Shown here one piece after another: positions 1 to 5,607 of a DNA stretch of 5,607 nucleotides. The translations under genes were made by a program, and so were the position numbers. The first letter of the stretch is position 1. Each line of letters starts with the position of its first letter. Under the pieces are notes generated by a model. That model was not told the origin of the DNA. It did not search any database and saw only the letters and a program-made list of their open reading frames with translations. Origin of the DNA: Campylobacteraceae bacterium (GTDB taxonomy: Bacteria > Campylobacterota > Campylobacteria > Campylobacterales > Sulfurospirillaceae); the NCBI GenBank assembly GCA_027013265.1, contig JALUXQ010000090.1, forward strand, positions 1 to 5,607. Reading direction: 5' to 3'.

Positions 1-584
1 CACTTGCAAATCTTTTGGTTGGGCTATACACCTTTGAAAAAGGTGATATATTGTATGATGATTGTTCTATAAAAAAGATTGGGCTAGATATTGTCAGAGA
101 CCATGTCTATCTGGTCTTGCAAAGTCCTCAAATGTTTAATGATACTATTAGGGCAAATCTCACTTTTGGTGCAAAAGTCAGCGATGATATACTCATGGAG
201 GCTCTAAAAATAGCACAATTAGAAGATTTTATAAAAAATCAAAAAGATGGGCTTGAGACAAAGATAGGAAGAAACGGTGTGAAGCTTTCAGGCGGACAAA
301 GACAAAGGCTTTCGATAGCAAGAATGATAGTGCAAAATTCAAATATTGTCATCCTTGATGAATCAACATCAGCACTTGATGTTCACACTGAAAATCGCCT
401 GTTTGAGTCGTTAAACAATTATTTAAAAGATAAAACTACAATCATAATAGCACACAGGTTAAGCACAATAAAAAAGGCTGATTATATCTATGTACTAAAT
501 CACGGAATTGTAGAAGAAGAGGGCACGCACGATGAGCTTATGAGCTTAGAAGGAACATTTTACAGTTACACTAAAGGAGTTTAG
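1..584 (+). CDS. ABC exporter ATP-binding domain, C-terminal fragment (5' end outside window)
   Basis: This is the end of an ABC transporter subunit; the first full in-frame codon is at base 3 and reads LANLL, the stretch that normally follows Walker A (GKST), so the gene is cut just after the P-loop. Numbering from the TTG at 15, visible motifs are the Q-loop Gln36 (LQSPQMF), the signature LSGGQRQR at 91-98, Walker B IVILDE at 111-116 followed by the D-loop SALD, and the H-loop His147 in IIIAHRLSTI. The SALD and AHRLSTI forms are typical of exporter-type proteins (MsbA/LmrA-like, with a transmembrane domain fused in front of the ATPase); I infer the missing upstream part is that membrane domain. 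It would power export or flipping of a substrate across the inner membrane. The substrate cannot be told from this domain. The TTG at 15 is internal, not the start. The next gene starts 2 bases after the stop, implying cotranscription. Confidence 0.93.
   Translation, partial: LANLLVGLYTFEKGDILYDDCSIKKIGLDIVRDHVYLVLQSPQMFNDTIRANLTFGAKVSDDILMEALKIAQLEDFIKNQKDGLETKIGRNGVKLSGGQRQRLSIARMIVQNSNIVILDESTSALDVHTENRLFESLNNYLKDKTTIIIAHRLSTIKKADYIYVLNHGIVEEEGTHDELMSLEGTFYSYTKGV
573..579 (+). promoter_or_regulatory. Ribosome binding site of the SYLF gene
   Basis: The sequence AAAGGAG lies inside the last codons of the ABC gene, 7 bases before the ATG at 587. It is a near-perfect Shine-Dalgarno site and fixes the start of the next gene. 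Confidence 0.8.
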
Positions 585-586
585 AG

Positions 587-1246
587 ATGAAGAGAGTGAT
601 TTATGTATTGGCATTTGTTTTGTTGTTTTTGACAAATTCATTTGCAGGGGCAAGTGAAGAGTTGCTAGAATCCGCAAATACTTTAAAAGACATGTTAAGA
701 ACAGAAAACAAGATACCAAAATCCATACTTCAAAAGTCTTTGGCGATAGTGGTGATACCAAGTGCCAAAAGAGTTGGATTTTTTGTTGGAGCAGAGTTTG
801 GAGAGGGAGTTGCTAGCATAAAAAAAAGTGACGGAACTTGGAGTAATCCATTTTTTATAAAACTAAGTGGCGGTAGTTTTGGCTGGCAGTTTGGTTTTGA
901 TGTGAACTCTATACTTTTGATATTTAATAGCTCAAAAAGTGTAAATTCGCTTTTGACTAAAAGTATAACCATGGGAATAGATGCCTCTATATCAGCGGGT
1001 CCACTAGCCAAAACTTTTGAAAAAAATAGTAAAATCGACTTAAGTGCTGAAGTTTTTTCATATAGAAAATCAGAAGGATTATTCCTAGGAGCTTCAGTAA
1101 AAGGGGCTGTTATAAGCCAAGACAGTGATAAAAATATCGAATACTACGGTAATGGTGTAGGTGCAAAAACGATAGTAAATCTACAAAACAAACAAGACTC
1201 ATACGCCATAAAAGAGTTTTTTAAAGCTATAAATGCGATAAGGTAA
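587..1246 (+). CDS. Secreted SYLF (Ysc84/DUF500) domain protein
   Basis: A 219-residue protein with an N-terminal signal peptide: KR at 2-3, a hydrophobic core at about 4-17, and a likely signal peptidase I site after SFA (20) or AGA-type residues at 22. There is no lipobox cysteine, so I infer a soluble or peripherally bound periplasmic protein. From about residue 50 to 190 it follows the SYLF domain: LAIVVIPSAKRVGFFVGAEF, GEGVASI, then W85 with FIKLSGGSFGWQFG at 90-103, a LLIF strand (110-113), GIDASISAGPL at 130-140, AEVFSYRKSEGLF at 154-166, GASVKGAVI at 168-176, and a closing YYG. SYLF domains bind phosphoinositides or acidic lipids in eukaryotes (SH3YL1); the role of secreted bacterial members is poorly known. 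It starts 2 bases after the ABC gene and ends 5 bases before the DedA-like gene, so it is the middle gene of a probable operon. Family assignment is firm, function is not. Confidence 0.9.
   Translation: MKRVIYVLAFVLLFLTNSFAGASEELLESANTLKDMLRTENKIPKSILQKSLAIVVIPSAKRVGFFVGAEFGEGVASIKKSDGTWSNPFFIKLSGGSFGWQFGFDVNSILLIFNSSKSVNSLLTKSITMGIDASISAGPLAKTFEKNSKIDLSAEVFSYRKSEGLFLGASVKGAVISQDSDKNIEYYGNGVGAKTIVNLQNKQDSYAIKEFFKAINAIR
1240..1243 (+). promoter_or_regulatory. Probable ribosome binding site of the DedA-like gene
   Basis: AAGG overlaps the end of the SYLF gene and lies 8 bases before a TTG at 1252. The next in-frame ATG is codon 25, which would remove the first membrane segment, so this weak site supports the TTG start. 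Confidence 0.55.
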
Positions 1247-1251
1247 ATAAT

Positions 1252-1824
1252 TTGCAAGATGTATTAAGTTCACTATCAACTTACGGATATATCATCCTAT
1301 TTATATACTCTCTTGGAGGGGGGATGGTTGCTCTCATAGCAGCTGGAGTTCTCTCATACTCTGGTCAGATGGATTTAAGTTTGTCCATTTTAGTGGCATT
1401 TGTGGCAAATTCTCTTGGAGATTCACTACTTTTTTATATCAGTAGATATAACAAACCTCAAATGATGCCCTATCTTAAAAAACATAGAAGAAAGTTGGCA
1501 TTGAGTCATCTTTTAATGAAAAGATATGGAGATAAGATCATATTTTTTCAAAAATTTGTATATGGCATAAAAACTTTGATACCAATCGCGATAGGTTTCA
1601 CAAAGTACAGTGCAGTTAAGTTTAATGTTCTAAATATTATCTCAGCAGCTCTATGGAGCCTTATAGTAGCATTTGCAAGTTATAAAGCAGGTGAAACTTT
1701 GGTTAATGCAAGCAAATATATATCGTCAAACCCTTGGCTGGCACCTTTGATACTCATATCACTTTTAGGCTTATTATGGCTCTATATGCAACTAGCAACA
1801 AAAAAGAAAAAGAGAGTGGAGTAA
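1252..1824 (+). CDS. DedA/VTT-family inner-membrane protein, divergent motif
   Basis: A 190-residue membrane protein starting at TTG. Hydrophobic segments are at about 10-33, 43-63, 108-116 with 124-146, and 162-181; the tail is ATKKKKRVE. It fits the DedA (SNARE-associated/VTT) family: a re-entrant-like GGGMVALIAAGVLSYSG near the start, NSLGDSLLFYISRY at 53-66 (family GD...Y..GR), and FFQKFVYGIKTLIPIAIG at 98-115, which aligns with the family's F.GRF.PG.RT..P...G. DedA proteins are linked to transport of undecaprenyl phosphate or phospholipids and to proton-dependent membrane homeostasis. Here both family arginines of that motif are lysines (K101, K107), the proline is a tyrosine (Y104), and the acidic residue usual in the first re-entrant segment is absent (GGG instead). 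It may therefore be a distinct subfamily with a changed activity. It closes the + strand operon, and its last codons form part of the terminator of the convergent gene. Confidence 0.85.
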   Translation: MQDVLSSLSTYGYIILFIYSLGGGMVALIAAGVLSYSGQMDLSLSILVAFVANSLGDSLLFYISRYNKPQMMPYLKKHRRKLALSHLLMKRYGDKIIFFQKFVYGIKTLIPIAIGFTKYSAVKFNVLNIISAALWSLIVAFASYKAGETLVNASKYISSNPWLAPLILISLLGLLWLYMQLATKKKKRVE

Positions 1825-1837
1825 AATTTCCACTCTC
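1800..1837 (-). terminator. Intrinsic terminator of the leftward (cyclophilin) transcript
   Basis: Read on the - strand, GAGAGTGGA (1837-1829) and TCCACTCTC (1820-1812) form a perfect 9-bp stem with an 8-base loop, followed at once by TTTTTCTTTTTT (1811-1800). The hairpin begins 17 bases after the stop of the cyclophilin gene. On the + strand the same stem follows the DedA-like stop only partly (the stop lies in the loop) and is followed by AAAAAG rather than a T-run, so termination in that direction should be weaker; a second small stem AAAAAG/CTTTTT (1838-1854) lies just beyond and might help. Confidence 0.85.
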
Positions 1838-1854
1838 AAAAAGCTCTACTTTTT

Positions 1855-2343
1855 CTAGCTCTCTTTTATCTCTATGCTCTCTATTTTATCGCCTTGTTGT
1901 ATGGCATCTAGTACTTTCATACTCTCTTCGTCGCCATCTTCGATGCCGCCAAATACGGTATGAACACCATCTAGGTGAGGTAAATTATCATAGCAGATGA
2001 AAAACTGGCTTCCGCCCGTGTCTCTTCCCGCATGAGCCATAGATAGTTTGCCTTTTGAGTGTTTGCTGGTTTGATTATCACATTCACAAGCTATACTCCA
2101 GCCAGGTCCGCCTGTACCAGTTCCAAGTGGGCAACCGCCTTGTGCAACAAACCCTGATATGACTCTATGAAAATTCAATCCATTATAAAAACCATCATTT
2201 ACTAAACTAGCAAAGTTTGCCACAGTATTTGGAGTCTCTTTTGGGTAGAGTTTCACTTTCATTTCACCATCTTTGGTTTTTATGATAGCCCATTGAAATT
2301 TTTCTAATTCCTCAGGTGTGTAGTCGTATTTTTTCAGACTCAT
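1855..2343 (-). CDS. Cytoplasmic cyclophilin-type peptidyl-prolyl cis-trans isomerase
   Basis: A 162-residue cyclophilin that catalyses cis-trans isomerisation of Xaa-Pro bonds. Motifs visible in order: PNTVANFASL (38-47), FHRVISGFVAQGG (58-70) with the catalytic Arg60 (equivalent to CypA Arg55) and Gln68, the GTGTGGPGW loop (74-82), GRDTGGSQFFI (106-116) with Gln113 and Phe115, and LPHLDGVHTVFGG (121-133) with Leu124 and His128. The position of CypA Trp121 is His123, as is common in bacterial cyclophilins with low cyclosporin affinity. A short lead of about 18 residues (SLKKYDYTPEELEKFQW) precedes the core; there is no signal peptide, so I infer a cytoplasmic enzyme. The start is ATG with AAAGG (2354-2350) 6 bases upstream. 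It lies 37 bases downstream of thiQ on the same strand, but a promoter-like sequence in the gap suggests separate expression; no functional tie to thiamine is evident. Confidence 0.95.
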   Translation of the reverse strand: MSLKKYDYTPEELEKFQWAIIKTKDGEMKVKLYPKETPNTVANFASLVNDGFYNGLNFHRVISGFVAQGGCPLGTGTGGPGWSIACECDNQTSKHSKGKLSMAHAGRDTGGSQFFICYDNLPHLDGVHTVFGGIEDGDEESMKVLDAIQQGDKIESIEIKES

Positions 2344-2373
2344 TTTTTTCCTTTGTGTTTATTTTAGAGGAGA

Positions 2374-2402
2374 ATTATATCTAAAGTAGTGTTAATTTTC
2401 CA
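2374..2402 (-). promoter_or_regulatory. Putative sigma-70 promoter of the cyclophilin gene
   Basis: Reading the - strand, TATAAT (2379-2374), preceded by GA, matches the GnTAnaaT -10 form described for Campylobacter. Seventeen bases upstream is TGGAAA (2402-2397), 4 of 6 to TTGACA. The -35 part lies in the last codons of thiQ. Transcription would start near 2367, leaving a leader of about 24 bases before the ATG. In AT-rich DNA a TATAAT can arise by chance, but position and spacing are good. Confidence 0.5.
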
Positions 2403-3022
2403 TTTTTTACTTCGTAAACTTTATCTGCTATTTTATCGCAGTCACTTGAATCGTGAGTTACCATTATCGTACATATTTGTTTTGTTTTTGTGATTTTTTT
2501 TACAAGTTTAAGCATAGTTGTTCTTGTTTGAAAATCTAGCCCAGTAAATGGCTCATCAAGCAACAAAATAGGCTTGTTTCTAAGAAGTGCTCTTGCAAGA
2601 GCTACTCTTTGTTGCTGACCACCAGAGAGTGAAGAGGCTATCTTTTTTTTGTACTCTTCTAAACCAACCTCTTTTAGTATCTCATCAATTTTTTCTGCAT
2701 CATTTTTTCTGTTTATATTTTCGATTCCAAGTAAGATATTTTTCTCCACACTTAAATGCTCAAACAAGTTATAATTTTGAAATAGTATAGTTATTGGTCT
2801 TTTTTCTGGCATGAGATTTGATATATTTTTATCGTCATTTGTTATATCTCCACTAATTGGTGTCAAAAAACCAGATATCAAATCAAGAAGGGTCGACTTT
2901 CCATTTCCACTTGCTCCGATGATGCCGACTATCTCACCTCTGTTTGCTTCTAGCGTAAAATCGTATCTATTTTCTTGATTTTCATCTTTGTATTTATATA
3001 CGATACTGTTAACTTTTAGCAA
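2381..3022 (-). CDS. thiQ: Thiamine ABC transporter ATP-binding protein ThiQ
   Basis: The ATPase of the thiamine/thiamine-phosphate importer, 213 residues from the chosen start (E. coli ThiQ is about 232). It has Walker A GASGNGKST (36-44), Q-loop Gln82 in LFQNYNLFEHL, signature LSGGQQQR (132-139), Walker B ILLLDEP (152-158) and His190. Stretches MPEKRPITILFQNYNLF and STLLDLISGFLTPISG closely parallel E. coli ThiQ, setting it apart from other small importer ATPases. I start it at TTG 3022 because AAAGGGA (3033-3027) is 5 bases upstream and the protein then begins MLKVNSIVYKY, as in ThiQ. The frame stays open upstream, with TTG codons at 3037 and 3052 (223 residues from the latter), but these would add atypical sequence. 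The chosen start overlaps the thiP end by 14 bases, pointing to translational coupling. It would bind the cytoplasmic loops of ThiP at the inner membrane. Confidence 0.92.
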   Translation of the reverse strand: MLKVNSIVYKYKDENQENRYDFTLEANRGEIVGIIGASGNGKSTLLDLISGFLTPISGDITNDDKNISNLMPEKRPITILFQNYNLFEHLSVEKNILLGIENINRKNDAEKIDEILKEVGLEEYKKKIASSLSGGQQQRVALARALLRNKPILLLDEPFTGLDFQTRTTMLKLVKKITKTKQICTIMVTHDSSDCDKIADKVYEVKNGKLTLL

Positions 3023-4646
3023 AATTTCCCTTTGCAAATATTTTTGGTACAAATAAAAAAACGCTCAATGTAAGACTTAGCAAAATGAGTGCAACACCTG
3101 AGGCATCACTGTTTTGATATGAGCCCATAAGTCCGTAAAGATACCATGGCAGGGTTGAAAAATCTTGATTTCCAAAAAGCGATATAATCCCCAAGTCCCC
3201 AAGCGATAGGCAAAATGACAGAGCAACTATGTAGCCGATAGACTCCTTTAAATAAGGCCATTCACAATATATCCATCTTCTAAATCCCTTTATATCCAAC
3301 GAAAAGCATAGTTTATCATACTTTGTTGCTGTTTTTAGCATGGCTGGATATAGAATCGACATAGAAAAAGGCAGAGACATTAAAACATTCGCACTCAAAA
3401 GTGCTGATATTGCCCAAAATAGAAATGGAGCCTCAAATTTTTGTGATAATAAAAAAAAGCCCAAGCCTAAGACCAAAGACGGTATAGCGAGATAGAGCGT
3501 TCCTGAAAAGGATATGAAAAATTCCAATACTTTACCTATCTTGCTTTGTGGAATTCTAGATTTTAGAGCAAAATTTCTTTTTGCATTGCTTAAAAATATA
3601 GTAAACACCACAGTGATAACGCAAGAAACTGAAGCTATAACGATACTCGTAAAAAATGACTTTACAAAAACAGTAGATTCTACTATCTTTATAAAATCCG
3701 CACCTATGCCATCTATGACTATAGCAAGCAGTGGTAAGATGAAAAATAGACCAAACGCAAAGATACTAAATACCTGTAAAAGGCTGATGAAAAATGGCTC
3801 CTTCCATGGTATAAGTAGAGATTGTGTTTTTAGGTTTGAGATGTTTGTCTTTAGACTTGATGAGAAAAAAACCAAGACGAGAGAGATGCTTAGTTGCACA
3901 AAAGCCAACTCTAAAGCTAGGGATATATCAAAATCAAGTTTAACAGCTTCATAAATAGCAACTTCAAGTGTGTTGTAGCTAGGATTTCCACCTAGTATCA
4001 AAACAATGGCAAAAGAGGTAAAACATAAAAGAAAGATGATGGAAGAGACACTTAAAACACTCTGTTTTATCGCAGGCCACTCTATAAGTAGAAATCTCTT
4101 AAATACAGAGAATCCCAAGCTTTTTGCCAACTTGTATCTCTCTTTTGGTATAGATTCAAAATTGTGCAAAAGAGTTCTTGTGGCATAAGAGGCATTTAGA
4201 TAAACATGAGCAATCAATATACCGCTTAACCCATACAAAAATCCCTCGAACGAGCTATGAAATAGATACAAAGAGAGATGGTTTAGCCAGCCATTTCTTC
4301 CTAAAATAGTGATAAGCCCAAATACTACGATAATAGTCGGTAACACAAGAGAAGAAGAGAATAGAGCGATGAGTAAAGAACGGGCAAAAAATCTGGGTTG
4401 ATGAGCCAAACTCCAAGCTAAAATAATACCTATGATTATCGAAAATATAGTCGAAAGTGTAGCTTGAAAAACTGTAAATTTAAGAAGAGTCAACACCCTT
4501 TGGCTAAGAATTAAAAAAAGTGGTTCATTTGGATCTGTTGCACCAAAAAGAGTGAAAAAAATCGCAAAAGCGAGAGAGAGCAGAAAGGAAGAGATAAGAA
4601 GCCCAGGGATTAGTGAGCTTCTAAATCTAATATACTGTTTTATCAT
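3009..4646 (-). CDS. thiP: Thiamine ABC transporter permease ThiP (two fused permease domains)
   Basis: A 545-residue, very hydrophobic inner-membrane protein, close to E. coli ThiP (536). It contains two tandem binding-protein-dependent permease domains, about 12 membrane segments in all. Each half carries an EAA-type loop that docks on the ATPase: FESIPKERYKLAKSLGFSVF (163-182) ending in EWP, and ATKYDKLCFSLDIKGFRRW (440-458), also ending in EWP. ThiP-like stretches include SGILIAHVYLN (141-151), CFTSFAIVLILGGNP (208-222), LPLLAIVIDGI (304-314) and GDLGIISLFGNQDFSTLPWY (483-502), the last nearly as in E. coli. Together with ThiB and ThiQ it would import thiamine and its phosphates from the periplasm. 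The ATG at 4646 directly follows the thiB stop (TAGATG) in the same frame. Only a weak AAAG precedes it, too close to act as a normal ribosome site, so initiation probably depends on ribosomes finishing thiB. No internal frameshift is seen. Confidence 0.95.
   Translation of the reverse strand: MIKQYIRFRSSLIPGLLISSFLLSLAFAIFFTLFGATDPNEPLFLILSQRVLTLLKFTVFQATLSTIFSIIIGIILAWSLAHQPRFFARSLLIALFSSSLVLPTIIVVFGLITILGRNGWLNHLSLYLFHSSFEGFLYGLSGILIAHVYLNASYATRTLLHNFESIPKERYKLAKSLGFSVFKRFLLIEWPAIKQSVLSVSSIIFLLCFTSFAIVLILGGNPSYNTLEVAIYEAVKLDFDISLALELAFVQLSISLVLVFFSSSLKTNISNLKTQSLLIPWKEPFFISLLQVFSIFAFGLFFILPLLAIVIDGIGADFIKIVESTVFVKSFFTSIVIASVSCVITVVFTIFLSNAKRNFALKSRIPQSKIGKVLEFFISFSGTLYLAIPSLVLGLGFFLLSQKFEAPFLFWAISALLSANVLMSLPFSMSILYPAMLKTATKYDKLCFSLDIKGFRRWIYCEWPYLKESIGYIVALSFCLSLGDLGIISLFGNQDFSTLPWYLYGLMGSYQNSDASGVALILLSLTLSVFLFVPKIFAKGNFAKS
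3027..3033 (-). promoter_or_regulatory. Ribosome binding site deciding the thiQ start
   Basis: AAAGGGA on the - strand lies within the last codons of thiP, 5 bases before TTG 3022. The upstream TTG candidates at 3037 and 3052 precede this site and so cannot use it, and I see no comparable purine-rich site in front of them. Confidence 0.65.
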
Positions 4647-5607
4647 CTACTTTGCAAGTGCTTTTAGCCACTCGTTGATGTACACTTTTCGATTTTTTTC
4701 TACTGTTTTACCGTTCAATAAAATCATTTTTGAAGGCACATATATAGAGCCAAAACCCTTTGGCATGCCTTTTTTAGTTTTGACAACGGGATATGACCAG
4801 TTTGTAGTGGGGATTATGTCGGCAAACTCATCACTTAGCATAAAGTTTAGAAATTTATTTGCCAAATCCTTATGTTTTGATGACTTTAACATCCCTGCTA
4901 TCTCTATTTGTGCATAGTGACCAGCTTTGAAATCGGCAGTTTTGTAGTTGTACTTTTTCTCTTCGATGATGTGATAAGCTGGAGAAGTGGTGTATGAAAG
5001 CACCATGTCAGCTTCGCCTTTTAGAAAAAGATTGTAAGCTTCAGACCAGCCTTTTGTGATGGTTAGTATATGAGGAGCCAGCTTTTTCCAGTATGCACCA
5101 GCCTTGTCTCCATAAGTAGCTTTCACCCACAAAAGAAGCCCAAGTCCAGGAGTAGAACTGCGAGGATCTTCTGTGATGATTTTGAAGTTTTTTGGCATAT
5201 TTGCCAACTCGTCAAAAGAGGTAGGGGCATTTTTAAGCCTGTTTGAGTCATAAACAAAAGCAAAATAACTATAATCAAACGGTACAAATGTATCGTCATT
5301 CCACTTTATAGGCAAACTAAGCTCAGAGGTATCGGTATGGTGCTTTGCAAAAAGACCACTTTTGCGAGCTAACTCGGCAGTGTTTGTATCAAGCCCCAAC
5401 ACTATGTCCGCCTTAGTGTTTTTGCCCTCAAGTTGTACCTTTCTGAAAGCTCCGATAGAACTATCGGTCGCTACAAACTTGAGATTGCAATCATACTTCT
5501 TCTCAAAAGCCTTCTTTATAAGCGGAGCTGGCCCCCAAGAAGCAGCAAATGAATCATAAGTGTATATGGTCAAAGTCTCTTTAGCAAAGAGCGAGCCCAT
5601 AAGCAAA
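4647..5607 (-). CDS. thiB: Thiamine-binding periplasmic protein ThiB (5' end outside window)
   Basis: The periplasmic solute-binding protein of the thiamine/thiamine-phosphate importer. About 319 codons are present; E. coli ThiB has 327, so only the start of the signal peptide is missing. The visible end LLMGSLFA, followed by KETLTIYTYDSF, looks like the tail of a signal peptide cleaved after SLFA. TTG 5606 and ATG 5600 are probably internal codons. ThiB-typical stretches, numbered from 5606, are YTYDSFAASWGPAP (15-28), EGKNTKADIVLGLD (60-73), NDDTFVPFDYSYFAFVYD (103-120), EDPRSSTPGLGLLLW (146-160), TKGWSEAYNLFLKGEAD (184-200), SYTTSPAYHIIEEKK (204-218) and IPTTNWSYPV (265-274). These keep the Trp and Tyr residues (W187, Y211, W270) in the motifs that line the thiamine pocket in E. 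coli TbpA/ThiB. It is the first known gene of thiB-thiP-thiQ. Any promoter or TPP riboswitch would lie beyond 5607. Confidence 0.96.
   Translation of the reverse strand, partial: LLMGSLFAKETLTIYTYDSFAASWGPAPLIKKAFEKKYDCNLKFVATDSSIGAFRKVQLEGKNTKADIVLGLDTNTAELARKSGLFAKHHTDTSELSLPIKWNDDTFVPFDYSYFAFVYDSNRLKNAPTSFDELANMPKNFKIITEDPRSSTPGLGLLLWVKATYGDKAGAYWKKLAPHILTITKGWSEAYNLFLKGEADMVLSYTTSPAYHIIEEKKYNYKTADFKAGHYAQIEIAGMLKSSKHKDLANKFLNFMLSDEFADIIPTTNWSYPVVKTKKGMPKGFGSIYVPSKMILLNGKTVEKNRKVYINEWLKALAK

Noticed and set aside
15..17. TTG as start of the ABC ATP-binding gene
   Set aside because: The frame is open to the window edge and the residues before it (LANL) continue the conserved helix after Walker A, so the gene clearly begins upstream.
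546..1011. Two - strand frames (71 and 93 codons) over the SYLF gene
   Set aside because: They are antisense shadows of a gene with a clear domain, signal peptide and Shine-Dalgarno site.
1838..1854. Second terminator for the + strand operon (AAAAAG/CTTTTT)
   Set aside because: The stem is only 6 bp, mostly A-T, and has no separate T-run after it; it was kept only as a possible aid.
1734..2000. 88-codon + strand frame over the convergent junction
   Set aside because: It overlaps the DedA-like 3' end and the antisense of the cyclophilin, passes through the terminator, and resembles no protein family.
3514..3954. 146-codon frame on the + strand
   Set aside because: It is wholly antisense to thiP, has no recognisable domain or ribosome site, and mirrors the codon pattern of the permease.
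4552..4917. 121-codon frame on the + strand
   Set aside because: It runs antisense across the thiP-thiB junction, both of which are firmly identified; it shows no family features.
5580..5607. TPP riboswitch for thiBPQ
   Set aside because: Such elements often precede thiB, but the thiB 5' end is outside the window, so none can be seen here.
2381..5607. Iron(III) or polyamine importer instead of ThiBPQ
   Set aside because: These have related binding proteins and permeases, but the motifs of all three subunits match ThiB, ThiP and ThiQ specifically, including the thiamine-pocket segments of ThiB.

Overview
The window is AT-rich (roughly two thirds A+T by eye), densely coding, and free of mobile elements, RNA genes or CRISPR arrays. 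Frequent AUA, AGA and UUA codons, TTG starts, very short intergenic gaps and the protein types suggest a Campylobacterota (epsilonproteobacterial) chromosome, perhaps a Sulfurimonas-like bacterium. That placement comes from overall resemblance, not from a marker gene.

The left part (1-1824, + strand) is a tightly packed run of three genes: the C-terminal half of the nucleotide-binding domain of an exporter-type ABC transporter (cut by the window edge just after its Walker A motif), a secreted SYLF (Ysc84/DUF500) domain protein starting 2 bases later, and a DedA/VTT-family membrane protein starting 5 bases after that from a TTG codon. The spacing implies one transcript. All three families are tied to membranes or lipids, so a shared envelope-lipid role is a reasonable but unproven idea.

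The right part (1855-5607, - strand) holds four genes read leftwards: thiB (5' end beyond the window), thiP, thiQ and a cytoplasmic cyclophilin-type peptidyl-prolyl isomerase. ThiB (periplasmic binding protein), ThiP (fused two-domain permease) and ThiQ (ATPase) form a complete thiamine/thiamine-phosphate importer resembling the enterobacterial ThiBPQ system along its whole length. thiB and thiP abut as TAG-ATG, and thiP and thiQ overlap by 14 bases if thiQ starts at its best-supported TTG. The cyclophilin gene follows after a 37-base gap that contains a good sigma-70 -10 box, so it may be transcribed independently.

The two groups converge at 1825-1854. A strong hairpin there acts as an intrinsic terminator for the leftward transcript, and its U-tract is encoded within the lysine-rich 3' end of the dedA-like gene. 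I see no clearly new biological system; the most useful leads are the lipid-linked trio, the altered motif of the DedA-like protein, and the compact thiBPQ arrangement.
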